From: Blattabacterium clevelandi
GTDB lineage: Bacteria; Bacteroidota; Bacteroidia; Flavobacteriales; Blattabacteriaceae
DNA: 64,000 nucleotides
NCBI RefSeq assembly: GCF_003268615.1
Contig: NZ_CP029844.1
Span: 1-64,000 of the forward strand
Direction: 5' to 3'
A program made the position numbers and the translations under genes. Positions 1 through 8,567 of the stretch are shown here, piece by piece. The number at the start of each line of letters is the position of its first letter. Within the stretch, counting starts at the first letter, position 1. The notes beneath the pieces are model-generated. The model had not been told where the DNA came from. It saw only the letters and a program-made list of their open reading frames with translations, and searched no databases.

Positions 1-1038
1 ATGGGTTTAGTTGATTTGATAAATAATTTATTTAATCAAGAAATTGCTATAGATCTAGGGACAGCTAATACTCTTATCATGCATAACAATAAGGTTATTG
101 TAGATTTACCTTCAATAATAGCTATAGATGTTAGAACTAAAAAAGTATTAGCTGTAGGAGAAGAAGCAAAAAAAATGCAAGGAAAAACACATGATAATAT
201 TAAAATATATAAACCATTAAAAGATGGAGTTATTGCAGATTATCAAGTTGCAGAACTTATGATAAGAGAATTTATAAAAAAAGTTCCTGGTATCAATAAA
301 AAATTTTTTACTCCATCATTAACTATGGTGATTTGTATACCGTCCGGAATAACAGAAGTAGAAAAAAGAGCCGTAAAAGATTCTGCACAACATCTTAATG
401 CAAAAGAAGTATATTTGATTGAAGAACCCATGGCAGCCGCAATTGGTTCTGGAATATCGGTAACTAAAGCTGAAGGAAATATGATTATTGATATTGGTGG
501 AGGTACTACAGAATGTGGAGTAATAGCTCTAGGTGGAATTGTTTGCCAAAAATCTATTAAAATTGCTGGAGATGTTTTTACTAATGATATAGCTTATTTT
601 CTTAGAACTAAATACAATTTATATATTGGAGAAAGAACGGCAGAAAAAATTAAAATAGACATTGGAGCAGCTGCAGAATCTATTGATAATCCACCAGAAA
701 ATATTCGTATACAAGGAAGAGATTTACCTACAGGAAAACCTAAAGAAATGAATCTTTCTTATAAAGAAACTATTCCTGCACTTGATAAATCTATTCTACG
801 TATTGAAGATGCGGTTATGGAAACTCTTTCTAGTACTCCACCAGAACTTGCTGCAGATATTTATAAAACGGGTATATATATGGCTGGAGGGGGATCTCTT
901 TTAAGAGGTTTAGATAGAAGAATCTCTAAAAAAACGGGGCTTTCTGTTTCTTTAGTGGAAGACCCTTTGAGAGCGGTAGTAAAAGGAACAGGTGTTGCTT
1001 TGAAAAATATTGATAAATTTACATTTTTAATGAAATAA
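1..1038 (+). CDS. mreB: Rod shape-determining protein MreB
   Basis: Actin-like ATPase that forms membrane-bound filaments and directs the lateral wall synthesis complex. The 345-residue product has the actin-fold nucleotide motifs in order: phosphate 1 DLGTANT at residues 18-24, phosphate 2 IDIGGGTT near 163-170, and the adenosine motif MAGGGSLLRG near 294. Length is normal for the family. The ATG is the first base of the window, so upstream control signals are not visible. It heads mreB-mreC-mreD-PBP2-rodA, whose later members overlap, which suggests one transcript. Keeping this whole set implies a rod-shaped cell with a peptidoglycan wall. Confidence 0.97.
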   Translation: MGLVDLINNLFNQEIAIDLGTANTLIMHNNKVIVDLPSIIAIDVRTKKVLAVGEEAKKMQGKTHDNIKIYKPLKDGVIADYQVAELMIREFIKKVPGINKKFFTPSLTMVICIPSGITEVEKRAVKDSAQHLNAKEVYLIEEPMAAAIGSGISVTKAEGNMIIDIGGGTTECGVIALGGIVCQKSIKIAGDVFTNDIAYFLRTKYNLYIGERTAEKIKIDIGAAAESIDNPPENIRIQGRDLPTGKPKEMNLSYKETIPALDKSILRIEDAVMETLSSTPPELAADIYKTGIYMAGGGSLLRGLDRRISKKTGLSVSLVEDPLRAVVKGTGVALKNIDKFTFLMK

Positions 1039-1057
1039 TGAAATATAGAATATTATT

Positions 1058-1885
1058 ATGCGTGATTTTTTTTTAAAATGGCGTTTTTTTATTTTATTTA
1101 TTTTATTAGAATCTACAGCACTTTTTCTCTCTTTTTCAAAAAATAATTTTCATAAAAATATTGATACTGGTTCTTCTAATTTTATTATTGGTAATATTTA
1201 TGAATCTATTTATAGATTACGTCATTATTTTTTTTTAGATATTGAAAATGAAAAACTTATAAATGAAAATGTAAAATTACGTCATTTTCTTATATCCTCT
1301 AAAATAAAAAAAATTACTAAAGATTTTAAAAAAAAAAATATCGATTATTTACAACAATATATTTATACACCTGTAAAAATTATAAATAACAGTATATATG
1401 AACAGGAGAATTATATAACTATTAATAAAGGAAGTTTAGATGGAATTAAAACAGATATGGGGATAATATTATCTTATGGAATAGCTGGAATCATTATAAA
1501 AACTTCACCACATTTTAGTATAGCTATTTCTCTTTTAAATCCAAAAATTAAAGTTAATGCTAGATTAAGAAAAAATAAATATTTTGGAACGGTAAGTTGG
1601 GATGGGGTTGACCATGAATATATTGTTTTGTACGATATTCCTAGACATTCTATTTTTTATAAAGGAGAAATAGTAGAAACAGATGGAAAATCTTCAACTT
1701 TTCCTGAAGGGATCCCGATTGGTAGAGTTACTTGTTATAAATTCGATGAAAAATATGCAAATTATGTAATAAAAGTAAAACTTTTTGAAAATTTTTCTAC
1801 ATTAGAAAATGCTTATGTTGTGAAAAATTTATTCAAAAAAGAATGGAATAATATTCAACTTTATAAAGTTGAACATCAACAATGA
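1058..1885 (+). CDS. mreC: Rod shape-determining protein MreC
   Basis: Bitopic inner-membrane scaffold that links MreB filaments to the periplasmic elongation enzymes. The product has 275 residues. A hydrophobic segment at about residues 8-26 serves as the membrane anchor, followed by a Lys- and Asn-rich coiled-coil stretch near 60-95 and then the beta-rich MreC domain, with recognisable text such as NKGSLDGIKTDMGII. It starts 19 bases after mreB and overlaps mreD by four bases, so coupled translation is likely. An eleven-base A tract lies at about 1328-1338 inside the gene. Identification rests on both sequence and operon position. Confidence 0.92.
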   Translation: MRDFFLKWRFFILFILLESTALFLSFSKNNFHKNIDTGSSNFIIGNIYESIYRLRHYFFLDIENEKLINENVKLRHFLISSKIKKITKDFKKKNIDYLQQYIYTPVKIINNSIYEQENYITINKGSLDGIKTDMGIILSYGIAGIIIKTSPHFSIAISLLNPKIKVNARLRKNKYFGTVSWDGVDHEYIVLYDIPRHSIFYKGEIVETDGKSSTFPEGIPIGRVTCYKFDEKYANYVIKVKLFENFSTLENAYVVKNLFKKEWNNIQLYKVEHQQ

Positions 1886-2397
1886 ATTTTATTTTTATTA
1901 GAATATTTTTCATATATGTTTTTTATATTTTTTTTCTTTTTTTAATTCAAATATCGATATTGAATCCTATATTTTTTGGATGGTATACTTATATTTATAT
2001 ACTTTTTGTATTAACATATCCATATCGTGGAAATAAATCTATATTTTTGTGTTTATCTTTTATAATTGGATGGATTATAGATAATTGTATGAACACTGGA
2101 GGAAATCATGCTTTTTCTACTACTTTTTCTGCTTTTTTTCGATTAAAATTACTTCAATTTTTTGACGGTAAAAATTTTCTAATAAGAAGTGATTTTTCTA
2201 TTTATGAATTACCATTTATTCGAAAAATACTTTATATATTTTCATTAGTTTTTGCTCATCATTTTTCATTATTTATGTTAGAAGTATTTAAAGTTTCTTT
2301 TTTTAGTAAAATTATTTTATTGAAAACTATATTTAGCAGTATTTTGACAACAATTTTATGTATTGTATATTTTTTTTTTAGAAAAATTAAAAATTGA
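1882..2397 (+). CDS. mreD: Rod shape-determining membrane protein MreD
   Basis: Small integral membrane partner of MreC in the elongation complex. The 171 residues are almost entirely hydrophobic, with several predicted transmembrane segments rich in Phe and Ile. The family has little sequence conservation, so the call relies on length, hydrophobicity and exact placement between mreC and the PBP2 gene. Its ATG overlaps the mreC stop, and its TGA overlaps the TTG start of the next gene. Confidence 0.82.
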   Translation: MNFIFIRIFFIYVFYIFFLFLIQISILNPIFFGWYTYIYILFVLTYPYRGNKSIFLCLSFIIGWIIDNCMNTGGNHAFSTTFSAFFRLKLLQFFDGKNFLIRSDFSIYELPFIRKILYIFSLVFAHHFSLFMLEVFKVSFFSKIILLKTIFSSILTTILCIVYFFFRKIKN

Positions 2398-4298
2398 AAA
2401 AATTATATATATTTTATATTTTATTAAGTTCTATAGGTTTAATTTTTATAATTAGATTATTCTATTTACAAATATATACTGAAAAGTATATTTTAAATGC
2501 ATTTAATACATCTATAAAACAAGAAATTATTATTCCTGAAAGGGGCTCTATTTTTGATAGAAATAATAATTTATTAGTATTTAATCAGTCTATTTATGAA
2601 TTAATAGTAGTCCCCATGTTAATAGATGAAAATTTTAATATCATAGAATTCTGTAATCTTCTAGGAATAAAAAAAGATACTTTTCATAAAAATTTAAATA
2701 AAGCAAAAGCTTATTCTAAATATTTACCTTCTGTTTTTCTTCCTTTTATTTCAAAGGAAAAATTCGCTACTATACAAGAGAAACTTTATAAATATAAAGG
2801 ATTTGATTGGACTAAACGGTCTCTTAGAGATTATAAAGTAGAAAGTTCCGCTAATATTTTAGGATATATAGGGGAGGTAAATCAAAAAAATATTAAGAAA
2901 GAATCTAATTATTATCAAATGGGCGATTTTATAGGATGGGCCGGAGTAGAAAAATCTTATGAAAAAATATTAAGGGGTAAAAAAGGAATAAAATATTGGA
3001 TTAAAGATAGAAATGGATGTATTATAGAAAGTTATAATAATAAAAAAAATAATGTAAAATCTATTAGTGGAAATGATATTTCTTTAACTATCGATTGGAA
3101 TCTTCAAAAATATGCAGAACAATTGATGTATCAAAAAAAAGGTGGGATAGTAGCTATTAATCCTAAAAATGGAGAAATATTATCTTTAGTATCCAGTCCT
3201 ATTAATAATCCTAATTTATTCGTAGGGATACATCGTTCTAAAGAATTTAAAAGGTTAATTACAAATACAATAGATTATCCATTATTTGATAGAACGACAC
3301 AAGCACGTTATCCCCCTGCGTCTCCATTTAAATTGTTAACAGAATTAGCAGGTCTTCAAATGGGTGTTGTAAATACAAAAACCCATTTTATATGTTATAA
3401 TGGATTTAAGTTTGGAAAAAAAAAAATTCATTGTCATTCTGGGTATCATAGATTTCCAATAGGGATAGAAACTGCTGTAGCTGTATCTTGTAATAATTAC
3501 TTTGCACAAGTTTATAAACGTGTAATTGAAAAATATCCAAAAAATATAACGAAAAGTGTGAATGAATGGTGTGACATTATTAAAAGTTTTGGATTTGGAA
3601 ATTATTTGTATAATGATTTAGCTACTGGAGAAAAAGGAATGATTCCATCTGGAGATTATTACAATAAAAAATATGGATATTCTAAATGGAATGCTCTTAC
3701 CATTATTTCAAATAGTATTGGACAAGGAGAAATTAATGTAACTCCTATTCAATTAGCTAATATGGTTTGTGCTATAGCAAATAAAGGTTTTTTTTATACT
3801 CCACATATTGTAAAATATATTAATCATCAACCTATTTCTAATTCAAACTATACTTTTGCTAAATATACTAAAGTAAAAAGTAAGTATTTTGATTACATTA
3901 TTCATGGTATGGAAAAAGTTTTTGCAATTGGAACTGGAAAAAATTTTAAATCTTCATATATTAGAATGGCTGGGAAAACAGGAACTGCACAAAATTTTAT
4001 TAAAATTAATCATAATACTATTACTCTTCCTGATCACTCTGTTTTTATTTTATTTGCTCCAGTAGAAGATCCTAAAATAGCTATTTCAGTTATCATAGAA
4101 AATGGAGGATTTGGATCTCGTTGGGCTGGACCTATAGCTAGTCTTATTGCAGAAAAATATATTAATAATAATGTATATAGAAAAAATCTTGAGAAAAAAA
4201 TAATGACTTCAGGATTAAAAATAGTATACGATTCTATAGCAAAGATGAAAGGTTATAATAAAAAAAATACAAAATATTCTATTGATAAAAAGAAATAA
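2394..4298 (+). CDS. mrdA: Penicillin-binding protein 2, elongation-specific transpeptidase
   Basis: Monofunctional class B transpeptidase that cross-links peptidoglycan during cell elongation, working with RodA. Of its 634 residues, an N-terminal membrane anchor spans about 3-22, the dimerisation/pedestal domain begins at PERGSIFDRNNNLL, and the transpeptidase domain follows. The active-site triad is complete: SPFK (Ser-x-x-Lys) near residue 309, SCN near 365 and KTG near 526. The start is a TTG that overlaps the mreD stop codon in TTGA. No ATG lies before the membrane anchor, so the TTG is favoured. The end overlaps rodA by 17 bases. Confidence 0.94.
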   Translation: MKKLYIFYILLSSIGLIFIIRLFYLQIYTEKYILNAFNTSIKQEIIIPERGSIFDRNNNLLVFNQSIYELIVVPMLIDENFNIIEFCNLLGIKKDTFHKNLNKAKAYSKYLPSVFLPFISKEKFATIQEKLYKYKGFDWTKRSLRDYKVESSANILGYIGEVNQKNIKKESNYYQMGDFIGWAGVEKSYEKILRGKKGIKYWIKDRNGCIIESYNNKKNNVKSISGNDISLTIDWNLQKYAEQLMYQKKGGIVAINPKNGEILSLVSSPINNPNLFVGIHRSKEFKRLITNTIDYPLFDRTTQARYPPASPFKLLTELAGLQMGVVNTKTHFICYNGFKFGKKKIHCHSGYHRFPIGIETAVAVSCNNYFAQVYKRVIEKYPKNITKSVNEWCDIIKSFGFGNYLYNDLATGEKGMIPSGDYYNKKYGYSKWNALTIISNSIGQGEINVTPIQLANMVCAIANKGFFYTPHIVKYINHQPISNSNYTFAKYTKVKSKYFDYIIHGMEKVFAIGTGKNFKSSYIRMAGKTGTAQNFIKINHNTITLPDHSVFILFAPVEDPKIAISVIIENGGFGSRWAGPIASLIAEKYINNNVYRKNLEKKIMTSGLKIVYDSIAKMKGYNKKNTKYSIDKKK

Positions 4299-5523
4299 AA
4301 TATTATTGGTCAATATTGATTGGTGGATTGTAATAATTTATATTTTCATGATTTTTTTTGGATGTATGAACCTATGTTCTGTTTCTTATGAAAAAGCAGA
4401 AAAACAATTTATATGGATTATATTGAGTTTTATTTTCATATTTATAGTTTTTTTATTTAAACCAATACATTATAAATATTTTTCTCCATTCTTTTTTTTA
4501 TTTACGTTATTTCTTTTGATCGGAGTATTTTTTTTTGGTAAAAATATAAATGGATCAAAATCTTGGTATGTTTTTGGTCCTATTAGTTTTCAACCTTCTG
4601 AATTATCTAAAATATCGACTTCTTTGATGATAGCTCGTATTATGAGTCAAGAAAATATTCAAAAAAATAAAAATACATTATTATATATATCTATAATAGT
4701 AATATTACCCACATTATTAATATTTTTTCAACCTGATCCAGGTACTTCTATAGTTTTTTCTTCATTTATTCTAACTTTTTATAGAGAAGGATTATCTGTA
4801 TTTTTTATATTTTATATATTATTTTTAGTTTTTTTATTCGTTATTTCGTTAAATATTTCACCTTGGATCATTGTATTCTTTCTTTTTTTTATTTTTCTAC
4901 TTATTTTTTTTTTAAAAAAAAAAAAAACCATAAATAATTTATTATTTTATATTTTTTTCTTTATCATTTTTTCTACTTTTGTTTTTGTATCTCCATTTTT
5001 TTATAAAAAATTATTGAAAAAACATCATAGAGATAGGATTAATATTCTATTTAAAAACGAATTTGATAGAAAATATAGAGAAAATATAGGATATAATCTT
5101 TTATATTCCAAAACTGCTATTGGATCTGGAAAATTTTTTGGGAAAGGATATCAAAAAGGGACCATTACAAAAGGAAAATTTGTTCCTGAACAACATACAG
5201 ATTATATTTTTTGTACTGTAGGAGAAGAATGGGGATTTATAGGAAGTGTAATTTTAATTATATTTTATTTATGGTTTATTAGTCGTATTTATTTTTTATC
5301 TGAAAGACAAAAAGATCTTTTTGGAAGAATTTTTGGATATTCTGTAGGAAATATTTTTTTTATCCATATTATCCTAAATTTAGGAATGGTGATGGGTTTA
5401 TTTCCAACAATAGGAATTGTTTTCCCATTTTTTAGTTATGGAGGATCTTCTATTTGGTCTTTTACTGTTTTACTATTTATTTTTATTCGATTAGATTCTT
5501 CAGATCAAACTAGTTTGATCTAA
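4282..5523 (+). CDS. rodA: RodA peptidoglycan glycosyltransferase (SEDS family)
   Basis: Polytopic SEDS glycosyltransferase that polymerises lipid II for side-wall growth as partner of PBP2. The 413 residues contain about ten hydrophobic segments and family blocks such as FQPSELSKI, QPDPGTS, EQHTDYIFCTVGEEWG and FPFFSYGGSS near the C-terminus. It starts at a TTG inside the end of the PBP2 gene; the next ATG would remove part of the first membrane span. A run of ten T followed by fourteen A at 4904-4927 lies within the frame and is a likely slippage site. The gene ends the operon and converges on the YitT gene. Confidence 0.93.
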   Translation: MIKRNKILLVNIDWWIVIIYIFMIFFGCMNLCSVSYEKAEKQFIWIILSFIFIFIVFLFKPIHYKYFSPFFFLFTLFLLIGVFFFGKNINGSKSWYVFGPISFQPSELSKISTSLMIARIMSQENIQKNKNTLLYISIIVILPTLLIFFQPDPGTSIVFSSFILTFYREGLSVFFIFYILFLVFLFVISLNISPWIIVFFLFFIFLLIFFLKKKKTINNLLFYIFFFIIFSTFVFVSPFFYKKLLKKHHRDRINILFKNEFDRKYRENIGYNLLYSKTAIGSGKFFGKGYQKGTITKGKFVPEQHTDYIFCTVGEEWGFIGSVILIIFYLWFISRIYFLSERQKDLFGRIFGYSVGNIFFIHIILNLGMVMGLFPTIGIVFPFFSYGGSSIWSFTVLLFIFIRLDSSDQTSLI

Positions 5524-5529
5524 AATAGA

Positions 5530-5548
5530 TAATATGAAATTCATATTA
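5530..5548. terminator. Inverted repeat between convergent rodA and YitT genes
   Basis: A near-perfect palindrome has nine-base arms, TAATATGAA and TTCATATTA, separated by a single A. As RNA it could fold as a seven-base-pair AU-rich stem with a five-base loop. It sits between the rodA stop and the end of the opposing gene, with a T-rich stretch on the plus-strand side (5561-5568). A weak bidirectional terminator is the likely role, but such palindromes also arise by chance in DNA this AT-rich. Confidence 0.3.
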
Positions 5549-6397
5549 ATGAAAAGGTCTTTTTTTTACCATACCTCCTTGCGTATTTTTTATATTTTGT
5601 GTAATAACAAAAGCTTTAGAATCTATTTTTTCTATTTCTATTTTAAGTTTATTTATTTCTAAACGAGTGACTATTGTATATATAATATTCAATTTTTTCA
5701 TGTTATATCCACTTTTTCCATTATAAATGGTTACTCCAAATCCCATATTTTTAATCATCTGATGTATTTTTTTTGATTTATCAGTTATAATAGTAACACT
5801 AGTATATTCTTCTATTCCATCTATAACAAAATCAATAGTTTTAGCTGCTACTAAATAACTTAATATTGAATAAAATGCTGACTCTATTGATAAATAAAAA
5901 GAAGATATTAAAAAAATGGAAATATTAATTAATATGATAATATCACTTACAGAAAAATAAGTTATTTTTCTACTTACATAAATAGCGAATACTTCAGTTC
6001 CATCTAAAACTCCTCCTCCCCTAATAGTTAATCCTATTCCTGAACCTATAAAAAATCCTCCAAAAATAGAAGCTAACATCTTATCTTTTGTTAAAATTGG
6101 AAAATTAATAGTTATTAAAACTAATGATAATAAAAACATAGAAATCAAAGTTTTGATAGCAAAATCATGTCCTATATGTTTATATCCTAAAATAATAAAA
6201 GGAAAATTCAAAAAAATTAATAAAAATTGTAATTTTAATGGAGTTAACATATTTAACAGTAAAGAAATCCCCATTATTCCTCCATCTATAAAAGAATTTG
6301 GAATCAGAAAACTTTCTAATCCAAAAGCAACACTGTTTATCCCTAAAAAAATTTGTAGTATATATTTAAGATTTTTCAAAAAATTTGTATATTTCAT
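5546..6397 (-). CDS. YitT family membrane protein (DUF161/DUF2179)
   Basis: Integral membrane protein of unknown function with the YitT arrangement: five or so hydrophobic segments over the first 190 residues, with the family text GINSVAFGLESFLIPNSFIDGG and GGVLDGTEVFA, then a soluble DUF2179 domain (EYTSVTIITDKS to the C-terminus). I use the ATG at 6397, giving 283 residues. The frame stays open further upstream, but that extension would run into the tmRNA gene on the other strand, and homologues begin at about this Met. No role can be assigned; the C-terminal domain resembles small regulatory ligand-binding folds. Confidence 0.85.
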   Translation of the reverse strand: MKYTNFLKNLKYILQIFLGINSVAFGLESFLIPNSFIDGGIMGISLLLNMLTPLKLQFLLIFLNFPFIILGYKHIGHDFAIKTLISMFLLSLVLITINFPILTKDKMLASIFGGFFIGSGIGLTIRGGGVLDGTEVFAIYVSRKITYFSVSDIIILINISIFLISSFYLSIESAFYSILSYLVAAKTIDFVIDGIEEYTSVTIITDKSKKIHQMIKNMGFGVTIYNGKSGYNMKKLNIIYTIVTRLEINKLKIEIEKIDSKAFVITQNIKNTQGGMVKKRPFH

Positions 6398-6433
6398 TAG
6401 AATTTTTTTTTGATTAAAATTATTAAATAAATA

Positions 6434-6828
6434 GGGGCTGATTTTGGAATAGACAGCAAGATTATTTATGAAGGATAGCATACCGTGTCACGTAAGGTAT
6501 TACACGTAAATAAAGCGTTACAAATATATAAATGGCGAAAAACAATACGCTTTTGCTGCTTAATGAAATATCATTATAGCTTAATCTGTAAGATACAGAA
6601 GTAAAATATCTCTCAGGAATTTTTCTTATAGTTTCTGATATAGAGGTACTCAAAATATAAGGATTAGAAAACGGATGATTCTCAAATTTTCTAATTATAA
6701 TTTTGGAATCTAGGATTTTATTTTGGATCCAAAGTCCGATTTTAATCTGAAAAAATAAGCTTTGGATAAGTATGTAGAATTCCTTTATATTACTTGTTTG
6801 GACACGGGTTCGAATCCCGTCAGCTCCA
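6434..6828 (+). ncRNA. ssrA: Transfer-messenger RNA (ssrA), tag GEKQYAFAA
   Basis: Rescues stalled ribosomes by adding a degradation tag. The 5' end GGGGCTGATTTTGGAATAGA (6434-6453) is the typical tmRNA start. It pairs with TCAGCTCC at 6820-6827 to form the tRNA-like acceptor stem, and A6828 is the discriminator; CCA is not encoded. The T arm is visible as ACGGGTTCGAATCCCGT. The tag frame begins at GGC 6534 and reads GEKQYAFAA, stopping at TAA 6561-6563, similar to flavobacterial GE-x-x-YA-x-AA tags. Short reading frames that overlap this locus on either strand are not genes. Confidence 0.95.
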
Positions 6829-6892
6829 CTTTTTATACAAAAAAAAATTTATTTTTGAATTGCATTATAAATTATTATTTATAGAAAAAAAA

Positions 6893-8560
6893 ATGTATTT
6901 TTTTTTCTATAGTATACTTTCTGGAATTTTATTGGGATTAGGATGGCCTACTAATGGTAATCCTTTATTTTTATTCATAGCTTTTATTCCTTTATTATAC
7001 ATAGAAGAATGTTTGAGTAATTATTTATTCTATTCTAAAAAAATTATTTTTTTCATTTTTATATTTTCTTTTCTTAGTTTTTTAATATGGAATGCTATTT
7101 CTACATGGTGGTTATCTTATGCAAAGAGACCTAATGGGGATTTTGCTATAGAAGCTTATTTAATTCCTATGCTTTTAAATGCTTTTTTTATGTCAATAGT
7201 ATTTATTTTTTATTCATGGATAAAAAAAAGTGTAGACAATAAAAAAATAGGATATCTATTCTTAATTTGTATATGGATATCATTTGAAAAAATGCATTTA
7301 GAATGGGAATTATCTTGGCCTTGGTTAAATTTAGGAAATGGATTTTCTAATCATATAGATTGGATTCAATGGTATGAATATACGGGGTCATTAGGGGGTA
7401 GCATCTGGATATGGAGTGTTAATATAGGATTAATGAATTCTATTATAGAATATCAAAAAAACAATAATCAACTAAATTTATACAAAAATATTTTTATCAA
7501 TGTAGGAAAAATATTTTTATTAATTTTTATTTCAAACTATATATACTTGAAATATGAAGAAAAAAAAGATGGATCTGTAGAAGTCTTCATTTTACAACCT
7601 AATATTGATCCATATTATCAGAAGTATAAAATTTCTACGGATAAATTAATTTTTCAATTGAAAAAATTAATGGATAAAAAAATATCTTTTGAAAAAAAGA
7701 CATTTATTATAGCTCCAGAAACAGTTTTACCTGGAAAAGGTAAAAAAATTTCTATGGACAATATCGAAAAAGATAGAACTATTTCAATATTTAGAAATTA
7801 TCTCAGTAGATTTTATCCAAAAACCGTATTTATTACAGGAGTAGAATTATATGCTTTATATCATCAATGGAATAGAAGTAAAACTTCTACTCCCATTTTT
7901 TTGGAATCTAAACACAATATACGATGGTTAGATCTATTTAATTCTATAATTCAAATTGGTGTATCTGAAAATATAAAAATTCATCATAAATCAAAACTAG
8001 TACCAGCTGTAGAAACTCTTCCTTATAAAAAAATTCTTTTCCCTATATTGGGGGATATTTTACTTAATTTTGGAGGAAGTGTAATGGAACATGGAAAATC
8101 GAAAGATCCTTTTTCCGATATATTTATACATCCTAATTTTGGAATTAAAGTAGTTCCTATTATTTGCTATGAATCTATTTTTGGAGAATACGTATCTAAA
8201 TTTATTAAAAAAAATAATGCAGATTTTATAATAATAATAACTAATGATGGATGGTGGGGTAGATCACAAGGTTACAAACAACACCTTTCTTATGCTCGTC
8301 TTAGAGCAATTGAAAATAGAAAGTATATAGCTAGATCTTCCAATACCGGAGTATCTTGTTTTATTAATGAAAAAGGAGAAATAATTTCTTCTATTCCTTA
8401 TGGAAAAAAAGGAATATTATCCGATAAAGTTAGCATTAATAGAAGGAAGACATTTTATACAAAAAATGGAGATTATCTAGCTAAGATAAGTTTATTAACA
8501 GTAATAATAATTTTTATTTATACCACAATATTTCGTTTTTATATAAAAAATAAGATTTGA
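6893..8560 (+). CDS. lnt: Apolipoprotein N-acyltransferase
   Basis: Inner-membrane enzyme that adds the third acyl chain to lipoproteins after Lgt and LspA. The first 210 residues hold several transmembrane segments; the rest is a nitrilase-fold domain. The catalytic Glu is in APETVLPG, the Lys in HKSKLVPAVE and the Cys in IICYESIFG, so the triad is complete. I place the start at ATG 6893, giving 555 residues. A longer open frame begins inside the tmRNA, but that part is RNA gene sequence. Together with lgt at 23103 it indicates a working lipoprotein maturation route. Confidence 0.92.
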   Translation: MYFFFYSILSGILLGLGWPTNGNPLFLFIAFIPLLYIEECLSNYLFYSKKIIFFIFIFSFLSFLIWNAISTWWLSYAKRPNGDFAIEAYLIPMLLNAFFMSIVFIFYSWIKKSVDNKKIGYLFLICIWISFEKMHLEWELSWPWLNLGNGFSNHIDWIQWYEYTGSLGGSIWIWSVNIGLMNSIIEYQKNNNQLNLYKNIFINVGKIFLLIFISNYIYLKYEEKKDGSVEVFILQPNIDPYYQKYKISTDKLIFQLKKLMDKKISFEKKTFIIAPETVLPGKGKKISMDNIEKDRTISIFRNYLSRFYPKTVFITGVELYALYHQWNRSKTSTPIFLESKHNIRWLDLFNSIIQIGVSENIKIHHKSKLVPAVETLPYKKILFPILGDILLNFGGSVMEHGKSKDPFSDIFIHPNFGIKVVPIICYESIFGEYVSKFIKKNNADFIIIITNDGWWGRSQGYKQHLSYARLRAIENRKYIARSSNTGVSCFINEKGEIISSIPYGKKGILSDKVSINRRKTFYTKNGDYLAKISLLTVIIIFIYTTIFRFYIKNKI

Positions 8561-8567
8561 ATATTTA

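Noticed and set aside
6462..6653. Minus-strand open frame of 63 codons upstream of the YitT gene
   Set aside because: It lies wholly inside the tmRNA gene and has no protein family resemblance.
6795..6830. Apparent tRNA 3' half with GGGTTCGAATCCC
   Set aside because: It is the tRNA-like end of tmRNA, pairing with GGGGCTGA at 6434, not a separate tRNA.
6794..6892. N-terminal extension of lnt from an ATG or TTG in the tmRNA 3' end
   Set aside because: The bases are the T arm and acceptor of tmRNA; Lnt homologues begin at the membrane segment coded from 6893.
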